Source: Halomonas socia | GTDB taxonomy: Bacteria > Pseudomonadota > Gammaproteobacteria > Pseudomonadales > Halomonadaceae | Direction: 5' to 3' | NCBI RefSeq assembly: GCF_010977575.1 | Contig: NZ_CP048812.1 | Span: forward strand, 372,001-436,000 | Length of the DNA: 64,000 bases | Shown: in pieces, positions 1-9,088 of the stretch | How the letters are laid out: every line of letters begins with the position of its first letter | Numbering within the stretch: position 1 is the first letter of the stretch | Notes under the pieces: generated by a model | Databases searched by the model: none | Seen by the model: only the letters and a program-made list of their open reading frames with translations | Told to the model about the DNA's origin: nothing | Translations under genes and position numbers: made by a program

Positions 1-300
1 GTATAACCGCGGGTCATCGCCCCAGACCAGGTGACTGGCCGTGGTGACATCGGCAACGTTGGCCGAGGTAGCGGCGACACTGTGGGTCAGCCCGGTGATC
101 GCATCGGCACCGATATGGGCCTTCATACCGAAATAATATTGATTGCCCTTCTTAGTCTGCTTCATCTCCGAATCGCGTTGCTTCGTCTTGTTCTTGGTGG
201 AGGGCGCGCGGTCGCCAACCAAGAAGATGGCATCGACGATGGTCCCTCGCGCATGAATAGACCCTGTTCGGCCAGGCAGGCAGCTGCGGCGGGTTTTATG
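1..300 (-). pseudogene. IS5-family transposase remnant (frameshifted, runs off the window)
   Basis: Read leftward, this stretch encodes the middle of an IS5-type DDE transposase: GTIVDAIFLVGDRAPSTKNK, then KKGNQYYFGMKAHIGADA and SVAATSANVADV. The segment just upstream (LAEQGLFMREG) lies in a different frame. One G appears to be missing from the GGGG run near position 243, so the gene is frameshifted. There is no recognisable N-terminal half before about position 300, and the 3' part lies outside the window. I infer a dead copy. It marks the left side of the accessory region. Confidence 0.75.
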
Positions 301-355
301 CAGCATTCCCTTAGTACGGCTTGCAGACATTGACAGTTCCATTTGATGGGATAGG

Positions 356-374
356 CTGTAATATCAAATTACAG
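356..374. promoter_or_regulatory. Perfect inverted repeat upstream of the gabD-like gene (operator candidate)
   Basis: CTGTAAT, five bases (ATCAA), then ATTACAG: perfect 7-bp arms ending 6 bases before the AGGAG ribosome binding site of the next gene. The placement fits a repressor operator covering a promoter or early transcript. It does not match the TAGAC-N5-GTCTA palindromes near acuR, so a different regulator, not visible in the window, is implied. Confidence 0.6.
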
Positions 375-394
375 CATTGTAGGAGTGGTAGTGC

Positions 395-1849
395 ATGCAG
401 GTTCTGAGTGAGCAAGGGCTGTTCAGGCAGCAGTGTTATATTAACGGGAGCTGGATGACAGCCGATAACATGGCGGAGATTGAGGTGATCAATCCGTCCA
501 CGGGTGAACTGATTGGTAGCGTGCCAAAACTGCCTCGGTCACAGGTGGCGACTGCCATCGAAGCTGCAGACCGGATCTTGCCGGCATGGAAGGCCCGCAC
601 AGCCAAGGAGCGTTCGGCCATTCTCAGACGCTGGTTTGATCTCTGCATGGTCCACCAGGAGGACCTCGCCCGTCTCCTCACTCTGGAGCAAGGCAAGCCG
701 CTGACCGAGGCCAAGGGCGAGATCGCCTACGGTTCCTCTTTCATCGAGTGGTTTGCAGAGGAGGCCAAGCGCGTCTACGGTGACGTGATTCCCGCCCATG
801 TTACGGACAGACGGATTTTGGTCACCAAGGAGCCGGTTGGCGTAGTGGCGGCCATTACTCCCTGGAACTTTCCCAACGCCATGATCACCCGTAAGGCTGC
901 GGCAGCCATGGCCGCCGGCTGCACGGTAGTGGTCAAGCCAGCCTCCAGCACGCCCTACTCGGCGCTGGCCTTGGCCGAGCTCGCCGAGCGGGCAGGAGTG
1001 CCGGCTGGCGTATTCAATGTGGTGACCGGCAGCGCCCGCGAGGTAGGCGCCGAGCTGACAGGCAACCCGCTGGTACGCAAGCTCTCCTTTACTGGCTCCA
1101 CCGAGGTGGGCAAGTTGCTGCTCGGCCAGTGTGCGGAGACTGTCAAGAAGGTTTCCATGGAGTTGGGTGGCAATGCGCCCTTTATCGTCTTCGATGATGC
1201 CGACCTCGACCTGGCCGTATCGGGCGTGATGGCTTCGAAATTCCGTAACACTGGCCAGACCTGCGTCTGTGCCAACCGCATCTTCGTCCATGAGCGCATC
1301 TACGACGAATTTGCCGCGCGCCTGGCGTCGGAGGTTAATGCCCAGCGAGTGGGTGATGGCCTTGAGGAGGGGGTGACCTTGGGGCCCTTGATCGATGCGG
1401 CAGCCGTCGAGAAGGTTGAGGAGCATATCGACGATGCTACCAGAAAGGGGGCCAAGGTCCTGCTGGGTGGAAAGCGCCATGTCCTGGGCCATCACTTCTT
1501 CGAACCCACCGTGCTCACCGATGTGACGGCGAATGCACGCCTGATGAGCGAGGAGACCTTCGGGCCCGTGGCCCCGTTGCTGCGTTTCAGCGACGAGCAG
1601 GAGGTGATCCGTCAGGCCAATGCCACCCCCTATGGTCTGGCGAGCTATTTCTACAGCCGCGATCTGGCACGGGTCTGGCGGGTGGCCGAGGCCCTAGAGT
1701 GCGGCATCGTCGGCATCAACGAGGGCATCATCTCCAGTGAATTGGCGCCTTTTGGAGGCGTCAAGGAGTCGGGCATCGGGCGCGAGGGCTCCAAGTACGG
1801 TATCGAAGACTATATTGAGATCAAGTACCTCTGCATGGGCGGTCTGTGA
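395..1849 (+). CDS. gabD: NAD(P)-dependent succinate-semialdehyde dehydrogenase-like aldehyde dehydrogenase
   Basis: A 484-residue aldehyde dehydrogenase, the usual GabD length. The catalytic Cys lies in [11 protein letters not shown] (about residue 288), the general base Glu in SMELGGNAP (about 254), and the NAD(P)-binding region in [13 protein letters not shown] and [10 protein letters not shown]. The GQTCVCANR signature is typical of succinate-semialdehyde dehydrogenases, which oxidise succinate semialdehyde to succinate. The start is supported by AGGAG nine bases upstream. It is followed after 26 bases by a beta-hydroxyacid dehydrogenase, so the pair may process a hydroxyacid/semialdehyde couple. 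The exact substrate (succinate, malonate or glutarate semialdehyde) cannot be fixed from sequence. Confidence 0.85.
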   Translation: MQVLSEQGLFRQQCYINGSWMTADNMAEIEVINPSTGELIGSVPKLPRSQVATAIEAADRILPAWKARTAKERSAILRRWFDLCMVHQEDLARLLTLEQGKPLTEAKGEIAYGSSFIEWFAEEAKRVYGDVIPAHVTDRRILVTKEPVGVVAAITPWNFPNAMITRKAAAAMAAGCTVVVKPASSTPYSALALAELAERAGVPAGVFNVVTGSAREVGAELTGNPLVRKLSFTGSTEVGKLLLGQCAETVKKVSMELGGNAPFIVFDDADLDLAVSGVMASKFRNTGQTCVCANRIFVHERIYDEFAARLASEVNAQRVGDGLEEGVTLGPLIDAAAVEKVEEHIDDATRKGAKVLLGGKRHVLGHHFFEPTVLTDVTANARLMSEETFGPVAPLLRFSDEQEVIRQANATPYGLASYFYSRDLARVWRVAEALECGIVGINEGIISSELAPFGGVKESGIGREGSKYGIEDYIEIKYLCMGGL

Positions 1850-1875
1850 TCTCAACGCCCCCTAAGGAGAAGAGG

Positions 1876-2778
1876 ATGGACGCAATAACGTTGAAACAAG
1901 CGCATATCGGCATGGTCGGAGTCGGTCTGATGGGACATGGTATCGCCAGTAATGTGCAGAATGCCGGCTGGCTGCTGCACTTCCTCGACCACCCCGGTAA
2001 CCAGCCGGTCGAGGGGCTGGTGGCGCAGGGCGCCAAGGCTCATCCCGGCTGCAAGAGTCTGGCCGCAGAGTGCGAGGTGATCATTCTCTGCGTCACCGGC
2101 TCACCCCAGGTCGAGGAGGTCCTGTTCCGTGAGGATGGTATTCTAGCCGGGATTCGACCGGGCAGCGTAGTCATCGACTGCTCGACCTCCATTCCGAGGT
2201 CGACGGTAGCGATTGCCCAGGCGGTGGAGCAGGCCGGTGGGTACTTCATGGATGCGCCCATGACCCGCACGCCCAAGGAGGCCGCCGAGGGGCGGCTCAA
2301 TCTAATCGTTGGCGGCGAGCGCGAGCTGTTCGAGGCCTGCTTGCCGCTCCTGCAGAGCTATGCCGAGCACATCACGCATGCCGGGCCGGTCGGTGCCGGC
2401 CATAAAATGAAGCTGCTGCACAACTTCGTTTCACTAGGCTTCTCGACGGTGCTGGCGGAGGTGGCAGCCTGCGCCGAGCGGGGCGGCATTGACTCTGAGG
2501 TGCTTGTCGAGGTGTTGGCCCAAGGCGGAGGCAAGGGGGCTATTCTGGATCGTTTGAGTCCCTATATCCTGTCCCAAGATACCAGCGGCTTTCAATTCAG
2601 CCTAGCCAATGCGCATAAGGATCTCGATTACTATATTTCCATGGCTACCTACTTGGGTGCTGCTCGGCAGACGGCATTGAGTATCGCTGGGGTGTTCGAG
2701 GAGGGTATCGCTGCACGGGGTCCCCAAACGACAGTGCCGGAATTGATCAGTATCTTGGCTGATACGCGAGGAGACTAA
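1876..2778 (+). CDS. Beta-hydroxyacid dehydrogenase (3-hydroxyisobutyrate / tartronate-semialdehyde reductase family)
   Basis: A 300-residue member of the 6-phosphogluconate-dehydrogenase-like family. The N-terminal Rossmann motif is VGVGLMGHGIASN. A family substrate-binding segment DAPMTRTPKEAAEGRL follows, and the catalytic Lys lies in GHKMKLLHNF. I chose the ATG at 1876 because AAGGAG sits 6 bases upstream; the frame is open to 1846 but lacks a ribosome binding site. The family interconverts beta-hydroxyacids and their semialdehydes with NAD(P). Downstream of a semialdehyde dehydrogenase it may feed or drain the same semialdehyde pool. Candidate activities are 3-hydroxyisobutyrate, tartronate semialdehyde or 4-hydroxybutyrate; the sequence does not decide. 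Confidence 0.82.
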   Translation: MDAITLKQAHIGMVGVGLMGHGIASNVQNAGWLLHFLDHPGNQPVEGLVAQGAKAHPGCKSLAAECEVIILCVTGSPQVEEVLFREDGILAGIRPGSVVIDCSTSIPRSTVAIAQAVEQAGGYFMDAPMTRTPKEAAEGRLNLIVGGERELFEACLPLLQSYAEHITHAGPVGAGHKMKLLHNFVSLGFSTVLAEVAACAERGGIDSEVLVEVLAQGGGKGAILDRLSPYILSQDTSGFQFSLANAHKDLDYYISMATYLGAARQTALSIAGVFEEGIAARGPQTTVPELISILADTRGD

Positions 2779-2809
2779 GAAGTCCTTTCAAATCTAATGT
2801 TGATGAGCA

Positions 2810-2824
2810 TAGACGGTTGGTCTA
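2810..2824. promoter_or_regulatory. TetR-type operator palindrome upstream of acuR
   Basis: TAGAC-GGTTG-GTCTA: perfect 5-bp arms around a 5-bp spacer, 7 bases before the regulator start. The same arms recur upstream of acuI at 3487-3501. The pairing implies that AcuR binds both sites and represses its own gene and acuI. Confidence 0.75.
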
Positions 2825-2831
2825 AATTAAT

Positions 2832-3470
2832 ATGATCATGACTGTATTAACTGACAAACCTCGTCGGGGCCGTCCACCCAAAGTGCCACGCGCTGATCAA
2901 GATACTCGTGCGGCGTTGATCCGCAGTGGTACAGAGGTGTTGACGGAGCAAGGTTTTGTGGGGGCCGGTCTCGACGGCATCTTGAAACGTGTGGGCGTAC
3001 CCAAAGGGTCGTTCTACTACTACTTCCCGAGCAAGGACGCCTTTGGGCGGGCCGTGATGGCGCATTATGGCGCCTACTTTGCTCGAAAACTCGACCATCA
3101 TCTGCTGAATATGGCACATCCGCCGCTGGCGCGGATCGAGGCCTTTGTGGCCGATGCCGCCGCCGGAATGGCCCGGCATGAGTTTCGTCGCGGTTGCTTG
3201 GTGGGCAACTTGGGGCAGGAGGTAGGCGGCCTGCCCGATGACTACCGGCAATGGCTACGTGAGACGCTGAGCGACTGGCAGCAACGGCTAGCCAACTGCC
3301 TGGAAGAGGCAAAGGCACAGGGAACACTGGCCGCCCATGCCAACTGTTCGCATCTGGCGGAAGCGTTCTGGATCGGCTGGGAAGGCGCGGTCATGCGGGC
3401 TCGGCTGGAGCGTAACACTCGGCCTTTAGAAATATTTTTGGCCACGTTTCTCGATGGGCTCCCATGCTAA
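2832..3470 (+). CDS. acuR: TetR-family transcriptional regulator, AcuR-like
   Basis: A 212-residue TetR protein with the helix-turn-helix near residues 45-75 (DGILKRVGVPKGSFYYYFPS). The large ligand-binding domain resembles the NemR/AcuR group. It lies 45 bases upstream of acuI in the same orientation, as in characterised acrylate/DMSP loci where AcuR represses acuI and responds to acrylate-type ligands. No ribosome binding site precedes either possible ATG (2832, 2838), and the palindrome ends 7 bases before the first, so translation may be leaderless or weak. A lysyase or CoA-transferase for DMSP/acrylate is not in the window, so the inducer is inferred only from homology and synteny. Confidence 0.85.
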   Translation: MIMTVLTDKPRRGRPPKVPRADQDTRAALIRSGTEVLTEQGFVGAGLDGILKRVGVPKGSFYYYFPSKDAFGRAVMAHYGAYFARKLDHHLLNMAHPPLARIEAFVADAAAGMARHEFRRGCLVGNLGQEVGGLPDDYRQWLRETLSDWQQRLANCLEEAKAQGTLAAHANCSHLAEAFWIGWEGAVMRARLERNTRPLEIFLATFLDGLPC

Positions 3471-3486
3471 TGTTTACGACATTAAG

Positions 3487-3501
3487 TAGACGATCGGTCT
3501 A
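3487..3501. promoter_or_regulatory. TetR-type operator palindrome upstream of acuI
   Basis: TAGAC-GATCG-GTCTA, with the same arms and spacing as the site at 2810-2824. It ends 14 bases before the acuI start. Probable AcuR binding site. Confidence 0.78.
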
Positions 3502-3515
3502 AATGGAGATGGCAG

Positions 3516-4505
3516 ATGTTCAAGGCACTGGTGATCGAAAAGTATGAGGATGGACAACAGGTGGGCATCAAAGCGCTGAAGGATGCCCAGCTCCCCGATG
3601 GCGACGTGACGGTCCGGGTGGTCTGCAGCACATTGAACTACAAGGATGCGCTAGCCATTACAGGCAAAGGTCCACTAGTCCGGCAGTTCCCCATGGTGCC
3701 AGGGATTGACTTGGCGGGCACGATCGAGGCGTCTAGTAGCGATACCTTCAAGCCAGGTGATGCGGTGCTGCTGAATGGTTGGGGGGTAGGTGAAAAGCAT
3801 TGGGGCGGCCTGGCGGAGAAAGCCCGCCTGGACAGCCGCTGGCTGATTCCTCAGCCCACCGCATTTACTGCACAACAAGCCATGGCGATTGGCACGGCGG
3901 GTTACACCGCAATGCTGTCAGTGATCGCTCTGGAGCGCCATGGCGTCACGCCCGACCGGGGCGATGTATTGGTAACGGGGGCTAACGGTGGCGTAGGCAG
4001 TTATGCAATCGCATTGCTCACATCGCTTGGTTATCAGGTGGTAGCTTCCACGGGGCGCCCCCAAGAGGCAGAATATCTGCGGGCGCTGGGAGCCCAAAAG
4101 ATCATAGACCGCCAGTCGCTGTCGGAACAGGGCCGCCCGCTGGCTAAAGAGCGCTGGGCGGGGGCCATCGACGCAGTGGGAAGTCACACATTGGCAAATG
4201 TTCTTGCTTCTACGTGCTACGGCGGCACGGTAGCGGCTTGTGGGTTGGCTCAGGGTATGGATCTCCCCGCCAGTGTGGCGCCTTTTATCCTTCGTGGCGT
4301 AACGCTGGCGGGGATCGATAGCGTGATGCGGCCATATGCTGATCGTGTCGAGGCATGGTACCGGTTGGGTGAATTGCTTAACCCCGAGCAGCTTGAAGCC
4401 ATCACGCAAACGATTGCCCTCGAGGATGCTATCGAAACCGCGGCAGATCTACTTGCTGGCAATGTGCGCGGCAGAGTGGTGGTGAAAATGCCCTCTGAAT
4501 CCTGA
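3516..4505 (+). CDS. acuI: Acrylyl-CoA reductase (NADPH), AcuI/YhdH type
   Basis: A 329-residue zinc-free medium-chain dehydrogenase/reductase. The N-terminal catalytic fold carries [16 protein letters not shown] and [13 protein letters not shown], the NADPH-binding Rossmann motif is [13 protein letters not shown] (about 155-165), and the family segment [18 protein letters not shown] is present. AcuI/YhdH enzymes reduce toxic acryloyl-CoA to propionyl-CoA, protecting cells during DMSP, acrylate or 3-hydroxypropionate metabolism. A GGAG-type ribosome binding site lies 8 bases before ATG 3516. Together with acuR it forms a minimal acrylate-detoxification unit; the gabD-like pair just upstream may be functionally related. 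Confidence 0.9.
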   Translation: MFKALVIEKYEDGQQVGIKALKDAQLPDGDVTVRVVCSTLNYKDALAITGKGPLVRQFPMVPGIDLAGTIEASSSDTFKPGDAVLLNGWGVGEKHWGGLAEKARLDSRWLIPQPTAFTAQQAMAIGTAGYTAMLSVIALERHGVTPDRGDVLVTGANGGVGSYAIALLTSLGYQVVASTGRPQEAEYLRALGAQKIIDRQSLSEQGRPLAKERWAGAIDAVGSHTLANVLASTCYGGTVAACGLAQGMDLPASVAPFILRGVTLAGIDSVMRPYADRVEAWYRLGELLNPEQLEAITQTIALEDAIETAADLLAGNVRGRVVVKMPSES

Positions 4506-4799
4506 GACATTCCCAGAAAACACATAATAACATCAGTGACATATTATTGAAAAAGTCCGCATGGGTTGGCACGTTGTAAGTCGCCAAACACACAATGATG
4601 CCGAAGGAGACCCATGCAGTCCCCTCGATCCTTGCACACTCTGCTGGCCTCATCACTCCCTGTGATCCACGCCATACGCCTGCACGCGCCTTGAACCGCC
4701 TTATTCATGAGGCCAGCCTGAAAACGAAGATAGCGGATGGCATTCTCTTGTGAAATCAGTGCGTTCCGCCAAGAACCTGATCCGAGAGAACCATCCGCT
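4506..4799. other. Intergenic scar between acuI and IS1380 remnant
   Basis: No credible gene on either strand. The right-hand part, from about 4712, looks like the left end of the IS1380-type element whose truncated transposase begins at 4800. The left part is AT-richer and featureless, with no convincing terminator after acuI. Confidence 0.4.
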
Positions 4800-5324
4800 A
4801 TGGGTGAAAGCGTATCTCCCTGGATTCCGTCCTGCAACGGCTCCATCCGCGTTGAGTTCAACGGACAGCGCTCCACCAGCGACAACGGCGTTCTGCTGTT
4901 GCGTGAAGCCCTCGACAACAGCGGCGTGATCGAGGCGCTCGAAGACAATCTGGTCGATCAGCGCCACCCGCTGCGCATTCGCCACAGATACGCACCCTGG
5001 TGCTATGCTACAGCGAGCCATGGGCTGAATCGACCGGTCTGGCGTCTGGCCTCGCTGAAAAACGGCGAGCGCCTCTCGCAGTTGACCCTGGACATCGACG
5101 GCCTGCCGATTGAGGTCCACGGTCACCAAGGCTGTTCGGCATTTCATGGGCTTTACGGCGCACGGATCTACTCGCCATTGGTCGCCTCGCTGGCCGAAAC
5201 CGGTGATATGGTCGGCGGCCTGCTGCGCGAGGGCAACACCGCAAGCGCGGCAGCTGCGAACGCAGCCGACAAGCTATGGAGTCACAGCGCACGATTCGGC
5301 ACTCTCGTGAATAAGGCGGGTTGA
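4800..5324 (+). pseudogene. IS1380-family transposase fragment
   Basis: The start MGESVSPWIPSCNGS and FNGQRSTSDNGVLLLREAL match the N-terminus of IS1380-type transposases. A later block (LTLDIDGLPIEVHGHQG, then HGLYGARIYSPLVASLAETG) matches the DDE core with its first Asp. Between them the sequence departs from the family for about 30 residues. After about residue 160 the family sequence stops. The family is about 430-450 residues, so this is an internally deleted, C-terminally truncated relic. It ends where an IS3-type end begins on the opposite strand. Confidence 0.75.
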
Positions 5325-5428
5325 AGTCACTGCTGTACTGCCGATGTTTCTTACTCATGATCAGGCTCTCCTGGTCGGTCTGATCAGAGCTTAGCGCCTG
5401 GTCCAATTTTCGGGGACCACTTCAACCC
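5318..5428 (-). mobile_element. IS3-family left-end relic bounded by 10-bp inverted repeats
   Basis: Read leftward, this contains an IS3-like terminus (TGGTCC...GGACCA at 5399-5419) and the first codons of an OrfA, MSKKHRQYSSDF, starting at 5358 after a GGAG-type ribosome binding site. The coding part stops after about 12 residues. The segment is flanked by perfect inverted 10-mers, GGGTTGAAGT (5318-5327) and ACTTCAACCC (5419-5428). It is either a deletion scar through short repeats or a miniature derivative. Confidence 0.6.
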
Positions 5429-5503
5429 ACTGTGGTGACTCCATGGATTGGCCTTTCTTTCTGACCAACAGGGAATGGCTCTATTCCAGTACATACGCTG
5501 TTA

Positions 5504-6823
5504 TTAAGTGGTCAAGCAGTGTTCTACTAGCCATAGTAAAGGCGCTGCCGTGACTACCATGGCTAAGTTATAACGCCAGTGCCATAGCAATATCTGCCCC
5601 ATGCTGACCCCGTAACGTCCTTGCATGGTGAGGTTGAGGCCGGAGAACGGGCTTGCCACGGTGGCCACACTCCATCCGATCAGGAAGGCGACGGCAAGGA
5701 GCGTCGGGTCGGGGTGCAAGGGTGACAACAAGGTGCCCACGGCGGCGACACCGATGACGGGATGCACGCCGATCAGGGACAGCACGACGATGCCGACTAT
5801 CACCAGCCAGGCTTCGATGGCTCCGAAGGCCGAAAAGGGGGTCCACTCACCCAGTTGCAGGATGACGCTATGCAGCCCGGCGGCCATGACGCCGGCACTG
5901 AGGAACAGGGCCAGCTCATTCTCCACTCTGGGGATGTTGTAGCAGACGTGGCGTGTGGCCCGCTGAGCCGGGTTCGTCCCGCCAAGCGCAACCCCCGCGA
6001 GGGCAGCGATGGGGGCGAGCGTGGTGATGACCGCAATCACGGACAGATCCGGTCTTGCCACATAAGTGCCGATGACGAGGATCGCAAGGACAGAGGGGAT
6101 GACAAGACGCTGGAAGTCCACGGGGTAGCCGCGGAAGTGCTCGCCGACGTGGCGTCCGGTACCCATCCAGGTTCCCCCCGCTGCTAGCAAGGCCATCGGC
6201 AGGCCGACGGCCATCAGATGCATGAGGTTGGCACCAGGGGCGAAGGTGAGGGTCACCGCCATGGCGGCAAAGAACGGAGACCACAATTCTGCCGTCGTGA
6301 AACCTCGGGTCAGCAGAATGGTTTCGGCGCGCCCCAGGGGCTCGTGCCGACGGAGTTGATCTGCCACGATAAGGACCGCAGAGAGGTTGATCACGGCCCC
6401 GAACAGATGCACCCCCGCGAAGGTGTTCCGGAATCCGCCGGGTCCGTTATCCCGTCGATTGCCCGCCGTGTCCGTCCCGCTCGGCATGGTGACAAGCTGT
6501 AGGAAGCTGACGCCGACCAGCAGGCCGACGATCGGTATGCCGTTGGTCAGTGCGGCCTGCCAGTCAGGCGCGGCACCGTGCATCGCACCCCAGCCGATGC
6601 CAGCCAGGCCGACCGTCATCAAGGCGAGCGAGATGCCGCGGACACGACTCGCCAGGCGTGGCCATACGCCCCCCAAGGCCAACCAGCCGCAGGTGGCTGC
6701 TGGCAACATCCATGCAGGGTGCACCAGCACCCCAAGCGCGGCACCGATGCACACTACGGCAAGCGCCGACCCCACCAGCGGCCGGCGCGCATCCTTCAGC
6801 AGCCGGGTATCGACCGTACTCAT
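5504..6823 (-). CDS. Polytopic membrane protein, putative permease of unknown substrate
   Basis: A 439-residue, strongly hydrophobic protein with roughly ten to twelve apparent membrane segments (for example VGSALAVVCIGAALGVLVHP and AWLVIVGIVVLSLIGVHPVI) and short polar loops. I do not recognise the family with confidence. Repeated Gly-rich half-helices (NLSAVLIVADQL, FAPGANLMHLMAVGLP, SVATVASPFSGLNLTMQG) suggest an ion-coupled organic-anion permease. The start at 6823 is one base past the aldehyde dehydrogenase stop (translational coupling), so it is the last gene of the acyl-CoA operon and probably imports that pathway's substrate. The import role is inferred from position only. Confidence 0.6.
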   Translation of the reverse strand: MSTVDTRLLKDARRPLVGSALAVVCIGAALGVLVHPAWMLPAATCGWLALGGVWPRLASRVRGISLALMTVGLAGIGWGAMHGAAPDWQAALTNGIPIVGLLVGVSFLQLVTMPSGTDTAGNRRDNGPGGFRNTFAGVHLFGAVINLSAVLIVADQLRRHEPLGRAETILLTRGFTTAELWSPFFAAMAVTLTFAPGANLMHLMAVGLPMALLAAGGTWMGTGRHVGEHFRGYPVDFQRLVIPSVLAILVIGTYVARPDLSVIAVITTLAPIAALAGVALGGTNPAQRATRHVCYNIPRVENELALFLSAGVMAAGLHSVILQLGEWTPFSAFGAIEAWLVIVGIVVLSLIGVHPVIGVAAVGTLLSPLHPDPTLLAVAFLIGWSVATVASPFSGLNLTMQGRYGVSMGQILLWHWRYNLAMVVTAAPLLWLVEHCLTT

Positions 6824-6824
6824 G

Positions 6825-8249
6825 TCAGGATTGGAGCTGCAGGGCCTTGTATTCGAGGAACTCCTCCAACCCATACCGCCCCAGCTCTCGGCCGTGACCG
6901 GACTGCTTGAATCCGCCGAAGGGTGCCTTCAGGTTGAACGGGCCGCCATTGATGTCGATCTGTCCTGCTCGGATGCGCCGTGCCACCCGCTCTGCCCGAG
7001 CATCGTCCGCCGACCAGACGGCCCCCGCGAGACCGTAGATGGTGTTGTTGGCGATCTCCACGGCATGCGCTTCGTCGGTGTAGGGAATCACGGCCAGCAC
7101 CGGCCCGAAGATCTCCTCCTGGGCGATGGTGGCCCTGGGGTCCACGCGCCCGAACACCGTGGGCCGTATATAATGACCCTTGTCGAAGCCGGCAGGGCGC
7201 TCCTCTCCACCGGCAAGCAACGTCGCCCCTTCCCGGATACCGACGCGTATATAGTCGAGTACTGCCTCGCGCTGTTCGGCGGACACCAGCGGCCCGATGC
7301 GGGTGGCTGCGTCCAGTGGGTCACCCACGGCGAGCCCCTCGGCGAGGTTGGCAGCAAGGGCGGCTGCCTCATCGTGCACTTCTTCGGGTACCAGCAGGCG
7401 CGTATAGGCGTTGCAGTTCTGACCGGAGTTGAGGAAGCAGTTGGCCACGGTGGCCTTGACGGCCTTTGCGAGATCCGCATCGTCCAGCAGCACCGACGGC
7501 GATTTTCCACCCAGTTCGAGCGCTACACGTTTCACCGAGTTCGCGGCAACCGTCGACACGCGCTTGCCCGCACGCGTCGAGCCGGTGAGGGAGACCATAT
7601 CCACCTCGGGATGACCGGCAAGGGCTTCGCCAACGGTGGCGCCGTCGCCGGTGACGAGATTGAACACACCGGCCGGCAGTCCTGCGGCGTGAATGATCTC
7701 GGCCAGCACGAAGGCGTTCAGCGGTGCCAACTCCGACGGCTTGAGTACGACGGTGCAGCCGGCTGCCAGGGCAGCTGCCACCTTGGCCGCGATCTGGTGC
7801 AGCGGATAGTTCCAGGGGGTGATGCAGGCGACAACGCCAACGGGCTCGCGCAGCACCCGGGAATTGCCCACCGACTCCTCCAGGGGGAAATCGGGCAGCA
7901 GTTTGGCATACATCCCGAACGATGCGGCAGGCAAGATCGCCTGAATGCGTCGGGTGAGTTTCAGCGGCATCCCCATTTCCGAGGTGATCAGTTGTGCGAT
8001 TTCCTCGGCGCGTTCCTCCAGACCTGCCTGGATCCGCGCGAGAATGGCCGCCCGCTCCCCGGCTGGGGTTGCCGCCCAGGCCGGAAAGGCGCGATGAGCC
8101 GCCTTCACCGCTGCATTGACGTCATCGGTCGTCCCTGCGGGTATGTCGCCGATGATCGCCTCGCTGGCGGGGCACTGGACGGTGATTCGTTGATGGCCCG
8201 TCGGTGCGATCCAATCTCCCTCTATATATAGATGGGTACGTGACGTCAT
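6825..8249 (-). CDS. NAD(P)-dependent aldehyde dehydrogenase
   Basis: A 474-residue aldehyde dehydrogenase. The catalytic Cys lies in [11 protein letters not shown], the general base Glu in [10 protein letters not shown], and cofactor contacts in [13 protein letters not shown] and [10 protein letters not shown] prefer the ATG at 8249 ([13 protein letters not shown]) over an in-frame upstream ATG because GAGG lies about 7 bases before it. It sits in an operon with a CoA ligase and two crotonase-fold enzymes. In ferulate-type pathways the equivalent enzyme oxidises the aldehyde released by the hydratase-lyase (vanillin dehydrogenase). The sequence itself does not define the aldehyde. Confidence 0.85.
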   Translation of the reverse strand: MTSRTHLYIEGDWIAPTGHQRITVQCPASEAIIGDIPAGTTDDVNAAVKAAHRAFPAWAATPAGERAAILARIQAGLEERAEEIAQLITSEMGMPLKLTRRIQAILPAASFGMYAKLLPDFPLEESVGNSRVLREPVGVVACITPWNYPLHQIAAKVAAALAAGCTVVLKPSELAPLNAFVLAEIIHAAGLPAGVFNLVTGDGATVGEALAGHPEVDMVSLTGSTRAGKRVSTVAANSVKRVALELGGKSPSVLLDDADLAKAVKATVANCFLNSGQNCNAYTRLLVPEEVHDEAAALAANLAEGLAVGDPLDAATRIGPLVSAEQREAVLDYIRVGIREGATLLAGGEERPAGFDKGHYIRPTVFGRVDPRATIAQEEIFGPVLAVIPYTDEAHAVEIANNTIYGLAGAVWSADDARAERVARRIRAGQIDINGGPFNLKAPFGGFKQSGHGRELGRYGLEEFLEYKALQLQS

Positions 8250-8293
8250 GGATAAGCCTCGATCAATGTCCACGAGCCGGGGCGCGACAGCAC

Positions 8294-9088
8294 CTAGCGA
8301 CTCCTGAAGGTGGGTTTGCGCTTCTCGACGAAGGCGCGGGCGCCTTCCAGGTGGTCTTCGGTCATGCCGCAGCGTGTGTGGTGCCAGGCTTCCAGATCCA
8401 TCACCTCGGCCAGCGTGCCGGTCTCTGCCGCATTGAGATTGCGCTTCATGTAGCCATACGCAATGCGCGGTCCAGCGGCGAGGTGGGTGGCAAGGGCCTG
8501 GGTCTCCTCTTGCAGGGCATCGTTTGCCACGACCCGGTTGACCATTCCCAGGCGCAGCGCCTCGGCAGCATCGACATGCGCCGACAGATAATAGAGTTCC
8601 CGGGCCTTGGACGGACCAACCAGCCTGGTCAGGAAGAAGCTGCCGCCGAAGTCGCCGGAGTAGGCCACCTCGCCGAAGGCGGTGATCAGCCTGACATTGT
8701 CTGAGGCGATACGCAGGTCGCAGGACAGGGCGATGGAGAGCCCCGCACCGGCCGCCACTCCTCTCACCATGGCCAGGGTGGGCTTGGGCATATCATGCAG
8801 CAGGCGCGCGCACTCCATGGCACGTCGCAGGGTCTGGGCACGGCCCTCCAGCGTCGGCTCGGTGAACTCCTCGCCGGAGGCCATCCCCGCCACGTCACCG
8901 CCGGCACTGAAGGCGCGGCCGCTGCCCGTGACGATGACCACGGCCACCTCAGTATCGTGGGCCAGTTCCTCGAGGGTCGCACTGAGCTGAAGGAAGCCGT
9001 TCGTGGACAGCGCATTCAGCTTGCTTGGACAGTCCAGGGTGACCCAGGCGATGCCGTCGCTGACGGTGGAGGTCACTTCACGTTTCAT
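8294..9088 (-). CDS. Enoyl-CoA hydratase/isomerase family protein (PaaG-like active site)
   Basis: A 264-residue crotonase-fold protein with oxyanion-hole segments RAFSAGGDV and [16 protein letters not shown]. Compared with classical enoyl-CoA hydratases, the first catalytic Glu (in GGGCE) is replaced (GAGLS) and the second (QPE) is absent, while an Asp is present in SGDFGGS. This is the arrangement seen in PaaG-like enoyl-CoA isomerases, so isomerisation rather than plain hydration is likely. Its start overlaps the stop of the upstream ligase by 4 bases (ATGA), indicating coupling. Confidence 0.8.
   Translation of the reverse strand: MKREVTSTVSDGIAWVTLDCPSKLNALSTNGFLQLSATLEELAHDTEVAVVIVTGSGRAFSAGGDVAGMASGEEFTEPTLEGRAQTLRRAMECARLLHDMPKPTLAMVRGVAAGAGLSIALSCDLRIASDNVRLITAFGEVAYSGDFGGSFFLTRLVGPSKARELYYLSAHVDAAEALRLGMVNRVVANDALQEETQALATHLAAGPRIAYGYMKRNLNAAETGTLAEVMDLEAWHHTRCGMTEDHLEGARAFVEKRKPTFRSR

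Noticed and set aside
31-333. A 100-codon plus-strand open frame at the left edge
   Set aside because: It is antisense to the IS5 transposase remnant, which explains the sequence far better.
6387-8231. A 614-codon plus-strand open frame
   Set aside because: Antisense to the aldehyde dehydrogenase and permease; no domain seen and no ribosome binding site.
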